Source of the DNA: a virus
IMG/VR virus record: IMGVR_UViG_3300037421_000066
Coordinates: 1 to 53,109 of that record
DNA length: 53,109 nt
Reading direction: 5' to 3' (one strand)
Shown here: positions 8,047 to 16,603 of the stretch, one piece after another
Position numbering within the stretch: position 1 is the stretch's first letter
Layout of the letters: the number at the start of each line of letters is the position of its first letter
Made by a program: the position numbers and the translations under genes
Notes under the pieces: generated by a model
The model's database searches: none
Seen by the model: the letters and a program-made list of their open reading frames with translations, nothing else
What the model was told of the DNA's origin: nothing

Positions 8047-10122
8047 TTGGCAATCGTTGAAGCCCGACCCGGGATACCTCTGCGTGAGTGGCAATCCCGG
8101 CAGCGCGAAGCGGCTCTGGCAAAGCGCCCCCGCGACGATGAGGACGAGCTTGAGCTAAGCCCCGAAGCGACCGAGCGCTATAGAATTTTGCGCTACTGCG
8201 CGAAAACGCTCGAAACGGCTCGCCGAACGCGTAAGCCGCACGAGACATTTGACCGCGCGTGGGCGCTCTACAAGGGCGACGTGTGGAGCCCGCGCCGCGC
8301 CCCGTGGCGTGCGTCCATCACGATCAACAAGATCCGCGCCTTCATCACGTTCATCCAAGCGATTATGACCGACAACAAGCCGCGCGTGTCGGTCGAGCCG
8401 CTCGTTCCCGGCTCTGAGGACGCCGCCGACCTGCTCCGCAAGCTATCCGACCGCGATTGGGACGAGAACGATATGCAACTCGTCTGCTCGCTGTGGGTGC
8501 TGTACGGGCTCATTTGGGGCTATGCGTTCGTCAAAGTCTACTACGACCCGTACGCCAATGGCGGGCGAGGGAAGCATTGTACCGATGTCATCCCGCCGTA
8601 CGAGATTTTCGTCAACCCCGACGCCAAGAGCGTTGAGGATGCCGAGTACATCATTCATTGCAAGCAGATGACGATGGGCTGGATCCGGCGCAACTTCCCA
8701 GTTCAAGCGCGGATGGTTGATAAGGTCAAAGGTTTCAAGACGCACGACGAGAGCGATAAGATGGGCGACCGCAACCGCGACTACGTTCGCGACGGCGACA
8801 ACAAGGCGCCGCGCATCCTGTCGGCTATGAACATTGACGGAAACGTAACCTACCCGCCGTCGCCTATGACGCAGAACCGTTACTTCGATGACGACCGGGA
8901 AACGGTGGAGATTGCGGAGTATTGGCTGCGCGACGAAACGCTGGAAGCCTATCAGCGCCCGATCGTTAAGGGCGGCAAGATGGAGATGCAGCCGGAGGTC
9001 GTAGACGGCGTTGCGGTCATGGAAGTGGTCGGGACCAAGCAGATAATCAGCGATATAGATGGAACGCTTATCTCGGTCCCCGACCGCCAACCGAAGATGG
9101 TTCCGAAGATGGAAACGGCCTGGCGCCTGAAGTTTCCCAACGGGCGGCTCATCGTTATCGCCGCCGGGAAAATCTTACTTCGCGACATCCCTAATCCGTA
9201 TCAGACCGATGGCTTCCCGTTTTCAATGTGGAAAGACTACGACGTTGGCAGCGTGTACGCGCAAGGCGAACCGCTCGCGCTGCAATCGTGCGCCACGGCG
9301 GTCAACAAAATCGCCAGCCAGGTCTACGAGATTCTGCAGAAGATGGGCAACCCGGGCTGGAAAATCAAGAAGGGCGCGGGCGTCAACACAAACGCCATTA
9401 CCGGCCAGCCGGGACAATGCGTGCCGATGGAAGATACCCAGCAGGGCATGGTGCCGCTCGACAAGCCCACCATTCCGGGCGAGTTCTTCACGCTGTTCAA
9501 CATCATCACCGAGGGCATGGCGGAAGTGTCAGGCGTGAACAACGCCGTCACCGGAACGATGAAAGCTGATAACACCGGATACGCCGCGATCGACCAGCTT
9601 CAAGAGAGCAGCAGCGCCCCGATTCGCTTGAAGGTCCGCAACTTCGAGGCAGGCTTACGTCGTTACGGAAAGCTGCGGATTCAACTAATCCAGCAGTACG
9701 ACAATGGCGATCGACCGCTGAAGATCGAGAAGCCGTTTGATCCGGACGTTGTGCAGCCCGCTGGCGACGTTCAGGTTGAGTTTAGGAACTATAAGAACGC
9801 CGATTTGCAGGGGCTTGTTGATTTCCAGGTTGTGCCCATCTCGTCGCTATCGGTCAGCCCCTCGGGAACGTGGAATCGTTGGCTCACGCTCAAGGACAAG
9901 GGAATCATTGACTTGATCGCGTGGCACGAGAAGAACCGAATCGAGGGCTGGAAAACGACCCTTCCTCGGATGCTGGCGCAGCAGAAAATCGACATGGCGC
10001 AGGCTACCGCCGCGAAGGCGGCATCGAAGGGCGGCGGTAGCGGAGCGAAGTCTGCCGCGCAGTCGAAGCGCGGCCCTGCAAGTCAACTTCCAAGCCGCCA
10101 ACAGAATGCAGCGGTGCGCTGA
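8047..10122 (+). CDS. Portal protein
   Basis: A 691-residue protein from a TTG with no strong ribosome-binding site. The pattern is that of podovirus portals: an N-terminal helical region, INKIRAFITFIQAIMTDNKP, then a WVLYGLIWGYAFVKVYYDP core. It includes VIPPYEIFVNPDAKSVEDAE and a clip/stem region (SMWKDYDVGSVYAQGE, AEVSGVNNAVTGTM). The C-terminus is a low-complexity Ala/Ser/Lys tail. The portal is the dodecameric ring through which DNA is packaged. It lies between terminase and scaffold as expected. Confidence 0.85.
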   Translation: MAIVEARPGIPLREWQSRQREAALAKRPRDDEDELELSPEATERYRILRYCAKTLETARRTRKPHETFDRAWALYKGDVWSPRRAPWRASITINKIRAFITFIQAIMTDNKPRVSVEPLVPGSEDAADLLRKLSDRDWDENDMQLVCSLWVLYGLIWGYAFVKVYYDPYANGGRGKHCTDVIPPYEIFVNPDAKSVEDAEYIIHCKQMTMGWIRRNFPVQARMVDKVKGFKTHDESDKMGDRNRDYVRDGDNKAPRILSAMNIDGNVTYPPSPMTQNRYFDDDRETVEIAEYWLRDETLEAYQRPIVKGGKMEMQPEVVDGVAVMEVVGTKQIISDIDGTLISVPDRQPKMVPKMETAWRLKFPNGRLIVIAAGKILLRDIPNPYQTDGFPFSMWKDYDVGSVYAQGEPLALQSCATAVNKIASQVYEILQKMGNPGWKIKKGAGVNTNAITGQPGQCVPMEDTQQGMVPLDKPTIPGEFFTLFNIITEGMAEVSGVNNAVTGTMKADNTGYAAIDQLQESSSAPIRLKVRNFEAGLRRYGKLRIQLIQQYDNGDRPLKIEKPFDPDVVQPAGDVQVEFRNYKNADLQGLVDFQVVPISSLSVSPSGTWNRWLTLKDKGIIDLIAWHEKNRIEGWKTTLPRMLAQQKIDMAQATAAKAASKGGGSGAKSAAQSKRGPASQLPSRQQNAAVR

Positions 10123-10775
10123 TGGGGGGCCTTCTGCAAAGTCTCTTGCCGCCTAGAGTGCCGTACCCCAAAACGGCTCAAGACTCGGCGCCTCCGGCGA
10201 ACCCGTATCTGGCCGAAGCGACAGCATCTCCGCAACCGACAGCTACGCCCGATATTTGGGAGCAGGCGAGAAAGCAATGGCCTATCCTCAATAACCCAAA
10301 CCTCCACTACATCTACACGCCTAAGTCTGGTCCGAATGTTCCGTATCTTGAAACTTTCCCGCCAGGCGAGGGCGGGGGACCAGGCGAGCCGCGCCCTTCA
10401 CAGTTCCCGATGAATCAGTACGGGATTCAAGTCTATAAACCGGACACGCAACCCGTAAACATACTCGGCGATGCTGTTGTTCACATGATGCGGTTTACGG
10501 ACCCGACGATCAAAAAGTATTACAGCGATTTCGAGCAGTCGCTCACCCCGCAGCAGCAAGCGATATTGCAGCGGCAGTACCAGCATCACGTTCAATACAA
10601 TGGTGAGCAGCGTCCTTACGACGAGTGGTATAAGCAGTCTGGTCTAACGCAGTTATTTGGCGGGTACGCTTTCGGTGGCACAAAGAAGTGGCCGGAAAGT
10701 ATGTATACACCCGCACAGCTAAAAATGTTCAACCAGATGATGCAGTATCTGCAATCAGGAAAGCCTCAGCCGTGA
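10122..10775 (+). CDS. Hypothetical structural-region protein
   Basis: A 217-residue protein overlapping the portal stop by one base. It starts MGGLLQSLLPP, another member of the short M-G-x-L start with proline-rich linker seen near the portal. Later it has a Gln-rich helical part (QSLTPQQQAILQRQYQHHVQ). Function not recognised; a minor virion protein is likely from context. Confidence 0.55.
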   Translation: MGGLLQSLLPPRVPYPKTAQDSAPPANPYLAEATASPQPTATPDIWEQARKQWPILNNPNLHYIYTPKSGPNVPYLETFPPGEGGGPGEPRPSQFPMNQYGIQVYKPDTQPVNILGDAVVHMMRFTDPTIKKYYSDFEQSLTPQQQAILQRQYQHHVQYNGEQRPYDEWYKQSGLTQLFGGYAFGGTKKWPESMYTPAQLKMFNQMMQYLQSGKPQP

Positions 10776-11002
10776 GCAGCCCAGAGCGCGGCGTAGTGCA
10801 GCAACCTCCCGAGCCGAAGTTGAGCCTTGCCGAGCTCTGCGATGCGCTGGAACGCGATGCGGGGCACCTCGGCGTTTTCGCCCGCAGCGAGGAACACCGT
10901 CACCGCCGCGACCTTCTTCTCGCTGCCGCAGCCGAACTTCGCCGCCTTGAAGCCGAGTTGCAGGCGCGAGAGTTCAAACCCAGACCCGCGCCGACGCCAT
11001 GA
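10772..11002 (+). CDS. Hypothetical helical protein
   Basis: A 76-residue protein from the GTG overlapping the previous TGA. The longer in-frame start upstream is rejected because it would overlap the preceding gene by nearly 90 bases. The middle is a charged helix (RDLLLAAAAELRRLEAELQA). Function unknown. Confidence 0.5.
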   Translation: MSSPERGVVQQPPEPKLSLAELCDALERDAGHLGVFARSEEHRHRRDLLLAAAAELRRLEAELQAREFKPRPAPTP

Positions 11003-11016
11003 GATAGGATTACGGA

Positions 11017-11394
11017 ATGGGATATTTAGCGCAGCTTCAGCAGGGCGGAGGCCCGACCGCCCCGCCGCAACCAGCATCGCTCGGCGTCGGAGGCCCACCG
11101 CCTGCTATGCCCGGAATGCCGCCTCCGCCTACGGGCAAAGGCCCGATCCCAACCGGAGGAGCGGGCGGAACGAAGTTGACCGCAGCGGGCGATGCTGTCG
11201 CGGCGCTGAAGAATTTTGTCGGCTTCGCTCCGGAGATGGGGCCGCAAATCAACGCGCTTATCGAAGCCATCAAGGGCGCGACAAAGAAGGACGCGCAGCC
11301 GAGTGGCCCGCCAATCGGTGCGCCTGGCGTGCCCGGTTCGGCGCAGTTGGATTCATCGGAGCTGATGGACAGCGGCTCTCCGGGGGGCATGTAG
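11017..11394 (+). CDS. Proline/glycine-rich small protein (MGYL type)
   Basis: A 125-residue protein beginning MGYLAQLQ, followed by a Pro/Gly linker and an amphipathic helix (DAVAALKNFVGFAPEMGPQI). It shares its start and layout with the product at 7696. Likely a minor structural or assembly protein. Its stop is followed within four bases by the second 19-bp motif. Confidence 0.55.
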   Translation: MGYLAQLQQGGGPTAPPQPASLGVGGPPPAMPGMPPPPTGKGPIPTGGAGGTKLTAAGDAVAALKNFVGFAPEMGPQINALIEAIKGATKKDAQPSGPPIGAPGVPGSAQLDSSELMDSGSPGGM

Positions 11395-11398
11395 CTCC

Positions 11399-11417
11399 GG
11401 TCCTAAGTATTCCAGAG
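11399..11417 (+). repeat. 19-bp intergenic motif, copy 2
   Basis: GGTCCTAAGTATTCCAGAG, one base different from copies 1 and 3. It lies between the stop at 11394 and a basic-protein gene starting at 11484. Confidence 0.8.
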
Positions 11418-11483
11418 GTCTAGCCTTTCGCGCGCGTGCCGCATACTGCCAAGCGTAATCTTCCGGGAAAGGAGGACGAATCG

Positions 11484-11639
11484 TTGGCACGACGCAAATC
11501 GCACGGCAAAAAGTCAGTTAAGCGCGCCCGAAAGGGCCATTCCAGAAAGTCGCTTGGAATGGAGCACCTGAAAAAGGCCGTGAAGAAGCATCATCGCGGT
11601 CGCAAACGCACCGCCAAGCGCGGTCGCAAGCGCAAGTAA
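11484..11639 (+). CDS. Protamine-like basic protein
   Basis: A 51-residue protein from a TTG after AAGGAGG. The sequence is dominated by Lys, Arg and His with few hydrophobic residues (SHGKKSVKRARKGHSRKSLG; RGRKRTAKRGRKRK at the end). It probably binds nucleic acid, as a DNA-condensing or head-internal protein. Two other proteins of this kind close the late operon at 33280-33719. Confidence 0.6.
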   Translation: MARRKSHGKKSVKRARKGHSRKSLGMEHLKKAVKKHHRGRKRTAKRGRKRK

Positions 11640-11640
11640 C

Positions 11641-11683
11641 CGGCCCTCTATAGCAGGGCCGACTTCACATTCGGCCTTGCTAT
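11641..11683 (+). terminator. Strong hairpin before the scaffold/capsid genes
   Basis: A 13-bp stem with one G-U pair forms between 11650-11662 and 11671-11683 around an eight-base loop. A smaller alternative stem, CGGCCCT with AGGGCCG (11641-11647 and 11655-11661), overlaps it, so the two are mutually exclusive. There is no long U tract after it. It may be an attenuator, a processing site or an mRNA-stabilising structure ahead of the highly expressed scaffold and coat genes. Confidence 0.5.
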
Positions 11684-11704
11684 GCTTCCCAGCGTGAAAG
11701 AAGT

Positions 11705-12910
11705 ATGAAGCCAAAGAGCAATCGCGTTCCCGCCCCTAGCGCCCCCGGCTCGCCAGCAGGCGAACATTCGGGTGCGGCGCAGAGATTTATGCGCGAGAAC
11801 CCGGTCGGCAAGCTGACCGACCCGCCGGAGATCGCCGAAGGGCGCGAGAAGCCATTTGCCGGCGACGTTCTCCCGATTGGCGGCGAAACGCCCGAGCAGG
11901 CATTAGCCGAAACTCTTGGCACGCAAGCTCCTGGTCAGGATGCAGAATCTTCGACTGCCATCGAGGCGTCGGCGGCGGGGGAAACCGGGGAAGCGACTCC
12001 GCCTCCGACTCCGCAAGCCGAAACCAAACCCGCCGAAGCGCCCGCCGCGCAACCCGCCGCGCCAGTTGTCGCCGAAGCCGCGAAGCCCGCCGAGCCGCAG
12101 GTCGCCAAACTCGACCTCGCCGCGCAGTACGACCTAGAAGGCAACGGAAACGCATGGGGAACCGGGCAGCAAATTCTTGCGGCGCTAGGGCAACGCGCAG
12201 AGCTGATTCCCAAAGCCGAGCAGGCCGATAAGTTCATCTCGATGTTCGGCGGCGAGTACGCCGAGGCCGAAGCGCGTTGGAAGCCCGTGCTCGAAAAGCT
12301 CGCGGCCAATCCGCAACGCACGCAGTTCCTCGAAGCGGTGCTCGCGACCGAGGACCCCGCCGCGCTTGACTATCTTCAGCGCAGCCTCGCGTTCTACAAC
12401 CAAGAAGTTCCCGCCGACCAGCGCCCAGCCGCCGCAGCGCCGCAAGCGCCTGCCGCCGCCGTCACGCAGAGTCCCGAATACCAAGCGCTCCGCGGCAATA
12501 TGCAAGCGATGGAGGACCAGCTTATGGCCCGTCGCTTCAATGACGAGAAGCGCGAGATTCACGGAACGTATGCGTTCCTGAACCACGACGAGGCCGCGAA
12601 GAAGGCGCTCTACGATGCCGCTGCCGGACTGTTCGCAACTGATGCTGCCGCCGGGAAGCCCGCGCTGCAACGTCGCGGACTAGTCGAAGCGGCCGAGCAA
12701 CTCAAAGTTTTCCTCGAAGCGAAGCAAGCTGTTTTTGACGCTCAACGTCGGCCAAGCCGCGCTGAGTTGAACCCGCAAGTTGGCGCTCAGGCGCTCCTTC
12801 CGGGAACCGGGCCGGGAGCGGCAGGGTCCGCGCGTCCCGCTCCGCCTCGCGAGTACCGCGGCGACCCCGACAAAGCAAAAGACCAATTTATTCAGGACTA
12901 CCCCGACTAA
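11705..12910 (+). CDS. Putative scaffolding protein
   Basis: A 401-residue acidic protein directly before the major capsid gene. The N-terminal 140 residues are disordered, rich in Ala, Pro and Glu. The middle and C-terminus are helical (AEARWKPVLEKLAANPQRTQ; MEDQLMARRFNDEKREIHG). This is the composition and place of internal scaffolding proteins that direct procapsid assembly and then leave. No sequence signature exists, so the call rests on composition and synteny. Confidence 0.7.
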   Translation: MKPKSNRVPAPSAPGSPAGEHSGAAQRFMRENPVGKLTDPPEIAEGREKPFAGDVLPIGGETPEQALAETLGTQAPGQDAESSTAIEASAAGETGEATPPPTPQAETKPAEAPAAQPAAPVVAEAAKPAEPQVAKLDLAAQYDLEGNGNAWGTGQQILAALGQRAELIPKAEQADKFISMFGGEYAEAEARWKPVLEKLAANPQRTQFLEAVLATEDPAALDYLQRSLAFYNQEVPADQRPAAAAPQAPAAAVTQSPEYQALRGNMQAMEDQLMARRFNDEKREIHGTYAFLNHDEAAKKALYDAAAGLFATDAAAGKPALQRRGLVEAAEQLKVFLEAKQAVFDAQRRPSRAELNPQVGAQALLPGTGPGAAGSARPAPPREYRGDPDKAKDQFIQDYPD

Positions 12911-12925
12911 AAGTGAGGATTATCT

Positions 12926-13900
12926 GTGGCTAACGGCATTCCGTATCTGAGCACGAGCGAAGTCAACACCTTCGCCAACCGCTACATCATGCCGAACATC
13001 ATCGACCAGCGCTATAAGTCGCGGGCGTTGCTGGGCGTTATGAACTCCAAAGGCAGGGTCAAAACCATTGACGGCGGCTCGATCGTCGTGCAGCCGATTT
13101 TGGCGCAGCCCAATCAAACGGCAGCGTCCTACTTCGGCGCCGACATTCTCAATGCCGACGCGCAGGAGGAGTTCACCAACGCGCAGATCCGCTGGTGCGC
13201 CGCCTACGCCGCCGCCACGATCGTCAACACCGATAAGCTGCGCTGCACCGGACGAACCGCTGCGCTCGACCTGGTTGAAGCGAAAACCGAGTCGGCCTTC
13301 ATGGCCTGCTTCGATAAGGTCGGCAGCTTCGTGTTCGGCAACGGCAACGGCAACGGCGGAAAAGACTGGGACGGCCTGGGCGCCGCGGTCAACAACGCCG
13401 CGGGCTTCCAGGTCTACCTGGGAATCGACCGCGTGGCGAACCCGTGGTGGCAGGCGCAAGTCGTTAACCCCGGTACGCCGACCGCGCTTTCGACCGCCTC
13501 GATGGGCACGCTCTACGTCAACTGCCAGGTTGACGAGGAGCGCCCGCAACTCATCGTGACGACGCCTGCGGGCTACGTTGCGTTCGAGCAGTTGCTTACG
13601 CCCAACGAACGGTTCATGGACGACACGCTCGGAAACTTCGCCTTCAACAACCTCGCCTTCAAAGGCTCGGCGGTCGTCATGGATTCCGGCTGCCCCGCCA
13701 ACACGATGTACTTCCTGAACATGGACCACCTGCGGCTGTTCCTGCACAAGGATCGCCAATGGGTGTTCGAGGGCTTCAGCAAGCCCGTTTCGCCGAGCGG
13801 CTCGCAAGATGTCGAAGTCGGCTTCGTGTTCGCGATGGGCAACTTCTTCCTCCGTAAGCCGTCGTCGTGCGGCGTCTACCAGAACATCAGCAACGCATAA
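12926..13900 (+). CDS. Major capsid protein
   Basis: A 324-residue protein from a GTG after GTGAGGA. It shows the features of HK97-fold coat proteins of short-tailed phages: N-terminal helical NTFANRYIMPNIIDQRYKSR, QEEFTNAQIRWCAAYAAATI, TTPAGYVAFEQLL and FMDDTLGNFAFNNLAFKGSA. The C-terminal part has FLNMDHLRLFLHKDRQWVFE. Its place after the scaffold gene supports this. It would be the main shell protein of the icosahedral head. Confidence 0.85.
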   Translation: MANGIPYLSTSEVNTFANRYIMPNIIDQRYKSRALLGVMNSKGRVKTIDGGSIVVQPILAQPNQTAASYFGADILNADAQEEFTNAQIRWCAAYAAATIVNTDKLRCTGRTAALDLVEAKTESAFMACFDKVGSFVFGNGNGNGGKDWDGLGAAVNNAAGFQVYLGIDRVANPWWQAQVVNPGTPTALSTASMGTLYVNCQVDEERPQLIVTTPAGYVAFEQLLTPNERFMDDTLGNFAFNNLAFKGSAVVMDSGCPANTMYFLNMDHLRLFLHKDRQWVFEGFSKPVSPSGSQDVEVGFVFAMGNFFLRKPSSCGVYQNISNA

Positions 13901-13908
13901 GGAGAGTC

Positions 13909-14079
13909 ATGGCTAAAGAGCGTCACACCGACAAGGGTTTCAACGAAGTTCCGCGCGAGAGCGTTGAGCTCGACGGCAAGATCATCACGGCTGCGAAGTC
14001 CACGATGGTCGCCGAGGACTATATGGAGGGCTACCCGCTTCCGGAGCCTCGGCTCCACATGAAGCAAGGAAAAGTCTAA
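13909..14079 (+). CDS. Small protein after the coat gene
   Basis: A 56-residue charged protein from the ATG at 13909 with AAGGAG seven bases before. It has no membrane segment. In many phages a tiny gene here encodes a head accessory protein. Function not recognised. Confidence 0.55.
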   Translation: MAKERHTDKGFNEVPRESVELDGKIITAAKSTMVAEDYMEGYPLPEPRLHMKQGKV

Positions 14080-14097
14080 ACTCACACCTCACAGTAT

Positions 14098-14119
14098 GCC
14101 CGGCCATAACGAGCCGGGC
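14098..14119 (+). terminator. Hairpin downstream of coat genes
   Basis: GCCCGG (14098-14103) pairs with CCGGGC (14114-14119) around a ten-base loop. No U tract follows, and the next gene starts at 14134. It may stabilise the coat mRNA or weakly reduce read-through. Confidence 0.35.
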
Positions 14120-14133
14120 GGGGAGAAAACGCA

Positions 14134-15189
14134 ATGCCTTCATGGACTAATATCGGGGATTTCACTACTGGCAGCTTGCCGAATACCGGCGCGCGCGGTC
14201 GGCAGGGCTATCGTCCGAGCAACGCGGCCAACACCTACGTTCCGGGCATCGTGCTCGGGTACGTGGCGGTCGATTCTCAAATCTTACCGGACTTTCAGAC
14301 CGTGCAGCCGCTTGCGGCTGGCACGACCACGCCGCTCGTCGCTGGAGTTGTAGCCCCCGATTGGGCAGGCTTCGACAACGCCGGGACACTCAACGCGTCG
14401 TACCTTTCCGCTGCGTCGGAAACCAACGTCGCCGGCACAGTCTTTATCAACGCGGTCATCAAGGGCATCGCGTACGTCTGGGTCGATCAAAGCGGAAGCG
14501 GCGCGGTGACGCTCACCAACGGCATTTCGCTCGTGTCGTCACGCACCACGGCAGGGTACGCCCAGGGCGTGGCCGTTGCGACCGCGACGGCAGAGAGCGC
14601 CTTCATCGGCGCAGCGAACCTTCCGGCGTCGGGCATCGGCTCATCGCTAACGGCTGCGGCGCTCGCGCAGGCTTCGGGAACCGTCACGCTGACGGGAACT
14701 CCGGCGGCAGGTGACGTTATCAACGTCGTGCTCGGAGCCCCGTACACCGACCTTCAGCCCGGCACGGCGCAGACCGCAACGGTTAGCGTCACGCTCAACG
14801 CGACGACCGCCGCAACGGTCACGACCGCCGCAACGGCTTTGGCTGCGGCTCTCAATGCCAGTCCGTACTTCTCGGTGCAGACGCTCTTTGGAGCTGGAAA
14901 CCCGCCGCCATACTTCCTGGCTACGTCGTCCGCTGGCGTCGTGACCATCACGGTCAACACGCAAGCCAACCCGTTCTTGGTAACGGGCGGCACGACGAAC
15001 GCCGCCGGAACGGCCGCCGAACAGTGGCGCTTCTTCACCTTCATTTCCGGCATGGTCGGCAACTCGATCACGCTTTCAACCACCGTTTCGGCTGGAGCGG
15101 GGACCATCTCCACGGCCAGCGGCGCAACCCTGGCTAGCGGAACGGGCTACAAAGGCAAGGTTCCGGCCTTCATCTACGGGCCGTACTAA
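14134..15189 (+). CDS. Head decoration-like protein with Ig-like module
   Basis: A 351-residue Ala/Thr/Gly/Val-rich beta protein. Its N-terminal part (GYRPSNAANTYVPGIVLGYV) looks like phage head decoration or fibre proteins. From about residue 185 it carries a module GTVTLTGTPAAGDVINVVLG followed by TAATVTTAATALAAALNAS. The same kind of module recurs in the proteins at 18476 and 21320. Likely an external virion protein. GGGGAG precedes the ATG. Confidence 0.6.
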   Translation: MPSWTNIGDFTTGSLPNTGARGRQGYRPSNAANTYVPGIVLGYVAVDSQILPDFQTVQPLAAGTTTPLVAGVVAPDWAGFDNAGTLNASYLSAASETNVAGTVFINAVIKGIAYVWVDQSGSGAVTLTNGISLVSSRTTAGYAQGVAVATATAESAFIGAANLPASGIGSSLTAAALAQASGTVTLTGTPAAGDVINVVLGAPYTDLQPGTAQTATVSVTLNATTAATVTTAATALAAALNASPYFSVQTLFGAGNPPPYFLATSSAGVVTITVNTQANPFLVTGGTTNAAGTAAEQWRFFTFISGMVGNSITLSTTVSAGAGTISTASGATLASGTGYKGKVPAFIYGPY

Positions 15190-15205
15190 TCACTAGAGGG
15201 TCTGC

Positions 15206-15964
15206 ATGAGCAAATCGCTGCTTCAGAAAATCGACCGCGAGCGGTCGCTCACGCAAGCGCGTGAGGTCAAAGTCATCGAGCAACTCTGCCGCATTACCCT
15301 TGCGGCAGACGCGCCTCACCATGAAGATGTCGAGTGGTGCGAAGGGCTGGGCAAAAAGAAGGTCCTCTACGTCTTTGAGCCGGGCAAGCCAGTAACGTGG
15401 AAGCTCAGCAACGCGATTTCGTTCTTCGGCCCCTTCACGCTCTTTGAAGTCTACGAAAAGACCTCCGAGGAGCAGAAGCGCATCGAGATCCGCGACATCA
15501 TCGCCAAGGAAACGGCGCGCGTGCTCGACCGTTATCTCTACCCGTGCGATGACCGGACCGGCAAACCGATTGGCCCGCATCGGCTCCCCGACTTCAGCAT
15601 TGAGGTCGTCAACTCCGATGGCGACGTGTCGAAGCCCTATCGGCTCTACGAACTATACGGCGTCGGCGAGTTCGATGACGTGGTGTTCGATCACAAGCCG
15701 ACTACGGCCGAGATTGAAGCGCACTATCAGGCCAAGCTGCTTGAGGAAGCCCGGATTCGCGACGAGGCACTTGAGGCAGCCCGCCGTGAGATTGCCGAAC
15801 TGCGCGGGATGATTCTCGGCAAAGCTCAGCCTGCTGCGGTGGCTCCAGCCGCTCCGAAGGCGCGCACGGCGCACAACGCGGGCAAGAAGAACCCGCACAA
15901 ACCTGGCTGTCAATGCGCCGCGCATCGCGGGAAGAGTCGCCCGGCCGAACTCGTAGAGGCGTAA
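15206..15964 (+). CDS. Hypothetical virion-region protein
   Basis: A 252-residue soluble protein with a folded N-terminal region (VLYVFEPGKPVTWKLSNAIS) and a charged helix at about 165-205 (ARIRDEALEAARREIAELRG). It ends in a basic tail with HKPGCQCAAHRGKSR. Family not recognised. Co-directional and closely spaced with the head and tail genes. Confidence 0.55.
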   Translation: MSKSLLQKIDRERSLTQAREVKVIEQLCRITLAADAPHHEDVEWCEGLGKKKVLYVFEPGKPVTWKLSNAISFFGPFTLFEVYEKTSEEQKRIEIRDIIAKETARVLDRYLYPCDDRTGKPIGPHRLPDFSIEVVNSDGDVSKPYRLYELYGVGEFDDVVFDHKPTTAEIEAHYQAKLLEEARIRDEALEAARREIAELRGMILGKAQPAAVAPAAPKARTAHNAGKKNPHKPGCQCAAHRGKSRPAELVEA

Positions 15965-15967
15965 GCC

Positions 15968-16117
15968 GTGCCCGAGTCGGCGGTCAAGTACGTCGTGGTC
16001 GAACGCGACTACTCCACCGAGCGGGTAGTGTACGGCCCCACGGGCGACAAGGAAGCCGCTGCGAAGGTCGCGGCCCAGCACGCCGCTCGGCGCATCGTCC
16101 AGAGCAAGGAGCGCTAG
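15968..16117 (+). CDS. Hypothetical small protein
   Basis: A 49-residue protein from a GTG six bases after the previous stop. It has a short beta-like start (VKYVVVERDYSTERVVYG) and an Ala-rich helix. Function unknown; its reading frame is supported mainly by the tight spacing on both sides. Confidence 0.45.
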   Translation: MPESAVKYVVVERDYSTERVVYGPTGDKEAAAKVAAQHAARRIVQSKER

Positions 16118-16118
16118 G

Positions 16119-16346
16119 TTGCCGTTAGCAAAGTACGTCAACTGCCCGAACTGCGGAACGCTATCGTCCTGCATTGGCGAGCCCGATCATTCGGAGCTTT
16201 CCGGCACCTGCCCGTCATGCGGTTGGGGCATCGTGATAGATACCGAAACCGGGAAAACCATCACGCACGAGGAGCTTGTTTCGAGAGGCGAAGCTGCTAA
16301 GGCCAATAGGCAGAAAGAGGCGCAGAGTGGTGTTTCCAGAGTTTGA
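16119..16346 (+). CDS. Zinc-ribbon protein
   Basis: A 75-residue protein from a TTG. CPNCG and CPSCG (residues about 9-13 and 31-35) form a clear four-cysteine zinc ribbon; the tail is a charged helix. It overlaps a tiny open frame and the next gene follows. Role unknown. Confidence 0.55.
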   Translation: MPLAKYVNCPNCGTLSSCIGEPDHSELSGTCPSCGWGIVIDTETGKTITHEELVSRGEAAKANRQKEAQSGVSRV

Positions 16347-16378
16347 GTATCCGCAAGACGAGGGCGACGAGGACGAAA

Positions 16379-16603
16379 ATGAGTAAGGACAAGATAGTAG
16401 GCTACCGCGACGACGCGACGACCGGCTCGACTCCCGCTGGCAACGGCGGGCGAGTTCGTCGGCCGCTGAACATCAACGACGAAGGCATCCCGACATTGGT
16501 GGACCCGGAAAACCTGATCTACTCGGGCATGACCAAGCGCCACGCGATCGAAACTGGCAGCTTTATCGACATAGACTTTCGCGACGAGGACTGGGTTGGC
16601 TAA
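16379..16603 (+). CDS. Hypothetical protein
   Basis: A 74-residue protein. The ATG at 16379 with GAGGACGAAA upstream is preferred to the in-frame TTG at 16343. It has a basic, probably disordered start and an acidic end (FIDIDFRDEDWVG). The last bases overlap the tailspike start. Confidence 0.5.
   Translation: MSKDKIVGYRDDATTGSTPAGNGGRVRRPLNINDEGIPTLVDPENLIYSGMTKRHAIETGSFIDIDFRDEDWVG

Noticed and set aside
12920-13807. 295-residue minus-strand open frame opposite the coat gene
   Set aside because: Antisense shadow; the + strand coat protein is clear.
16327-16386. 19-residue acidic frame between the zinc-ribbon and next gene
   Set aside because: Too short to support without translation data; mostly inside flanking frames.
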